Assembly (NCBI GenBank): GCA_023423065.1
Contig: JAFAGC010000105.1
Span: 1-14,878, forward strand
Direction of reading: 5' to 3'
DNA from: Pseudomonadota bacterium
GTDB lineage: Bacteria; Pseudomonadota; Gammaproteobacteria; Steroidobacterales; Steroidobacteraceae
Length of the DNA: 14,878 nucleotides
The position numbers and the translations under genes were made by a program. Of this stretch, positions 14,834 to 14,878 are shown in pieces. Below the pieces are notes generated by a model that was not told the origin of the DNA, ran no database searches, and saw only the letters and a list, made by a program, of their open reading frames with translations. Each line of letters starts with the position of its first letter. Position 1 is the stretch's first letter.

Positions 14834-14878
14834 GATTAGCGGAGACGTCAGCGCGATTTCGGCGTGCCAGCGCTAATC
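14834..14878. repeat. Inverted repeat / hairpin downstream of GH105, running to the window edge
   Basis: GATTAGCG (14834-14841) is matched by CGCTAATC (14871-14878), an 8-bp perfect stem around a 29-base loop. The preceding bases are GGG, so the stem may extend if CCC follows beyond the window. It could be a REP-like element or a transcript-end structure. There is no T-tract in view. Confidence 0.45.

Noticed and set aside
1..14878. tRNA or rRNA genes, CRISPR arrays, insertion sequences, toxin-antitoxin or phage genes
   Set aside because: I found no cloverleaf-like segments, regularly spaced repeats, transposase or integrase motifs, or phage structural motifs.

Overview
The window is high-GC DNA (roughly two-thirds G+C by eye), densely packed with protein genes. 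It has no RNA gene, insertion sequence, integrase or CRISPR array that I can see. Outer-membrane proteins, lipoproteins with classic lipoboxes, a Tat substrate and a locus for plant-polysaccharide breakdown point to a Gram-negative, probably soil- or plant-associated proteobacterium. The mix of a GH10 lipoprotein, a Cupin_8 protein, DUF4861 and GH105 is reminiscent of Xanthomonadales or Steroidobacteraceae. That placement is inference only.

Left block (1-4657): a minus-strand chain runs SAM methyltransferase, PrmC-like methyltransferase, ABC exporter, then an unrecognised protein cut by the window edge. Each stop codon overlaps the next start codon (ATGA, ATGA, GTGA). A lower-GC family 2 glycosyltransferase is divergent from the chain. 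Together they look like part of a cluster that builds, methylates and exports a glycan or glycoconjugate; the product cannot be read from the sequence. The first 50 bases carry a poly-C and poly-G pair that is probably an assembly artefact.

Middle block (4808-8034): a two-gene minus-strand operon encodes a lipoprotein with one c-type haem site and an Ig-like tail, then an outer-membrane beta-barrel with its own CxxCH near the mature N-terminus. This could be a small electron-transfer module at the outer membrane. Divergent to it is a Tat-exported Gfo/Idh/MocA oxidoreductase.

Right block (8136-14800): a xylan/pectin degradation locus. A secreted CE20/sialate-O-acetylesterase-type enzyme lies on the minus strand. 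Only 11 bp from its start codon begins a plus-strand operon: a JmjC/Cupin_8 putative dioxygenase, a lipoprotein GH10 xylanase, a secreted DUF4861 protein and a secreted GH105 unsaturated-glycuronyl hydrolase. A plausible division of labour is deacetylation of xylan by the esterase, backbone cutting by GH10, and removal of unsaturated uronic acids by GH105. The roles of DUF4861 and the cupin protein are open. The last 45 bases hold an inverted repeat that may continue past the edge.

No gene-free stretch exceeds about 200 bp. The gaps are 3537-3637 (divergent promoters), 4658-4807 (convergent ends, only a 5-bp hairpin seen), 6745-6945 (divergent promoters, no convincing -35/-10 pair), 8035-8135 (convergent ends with a strong hairpin) and 14801-14878.
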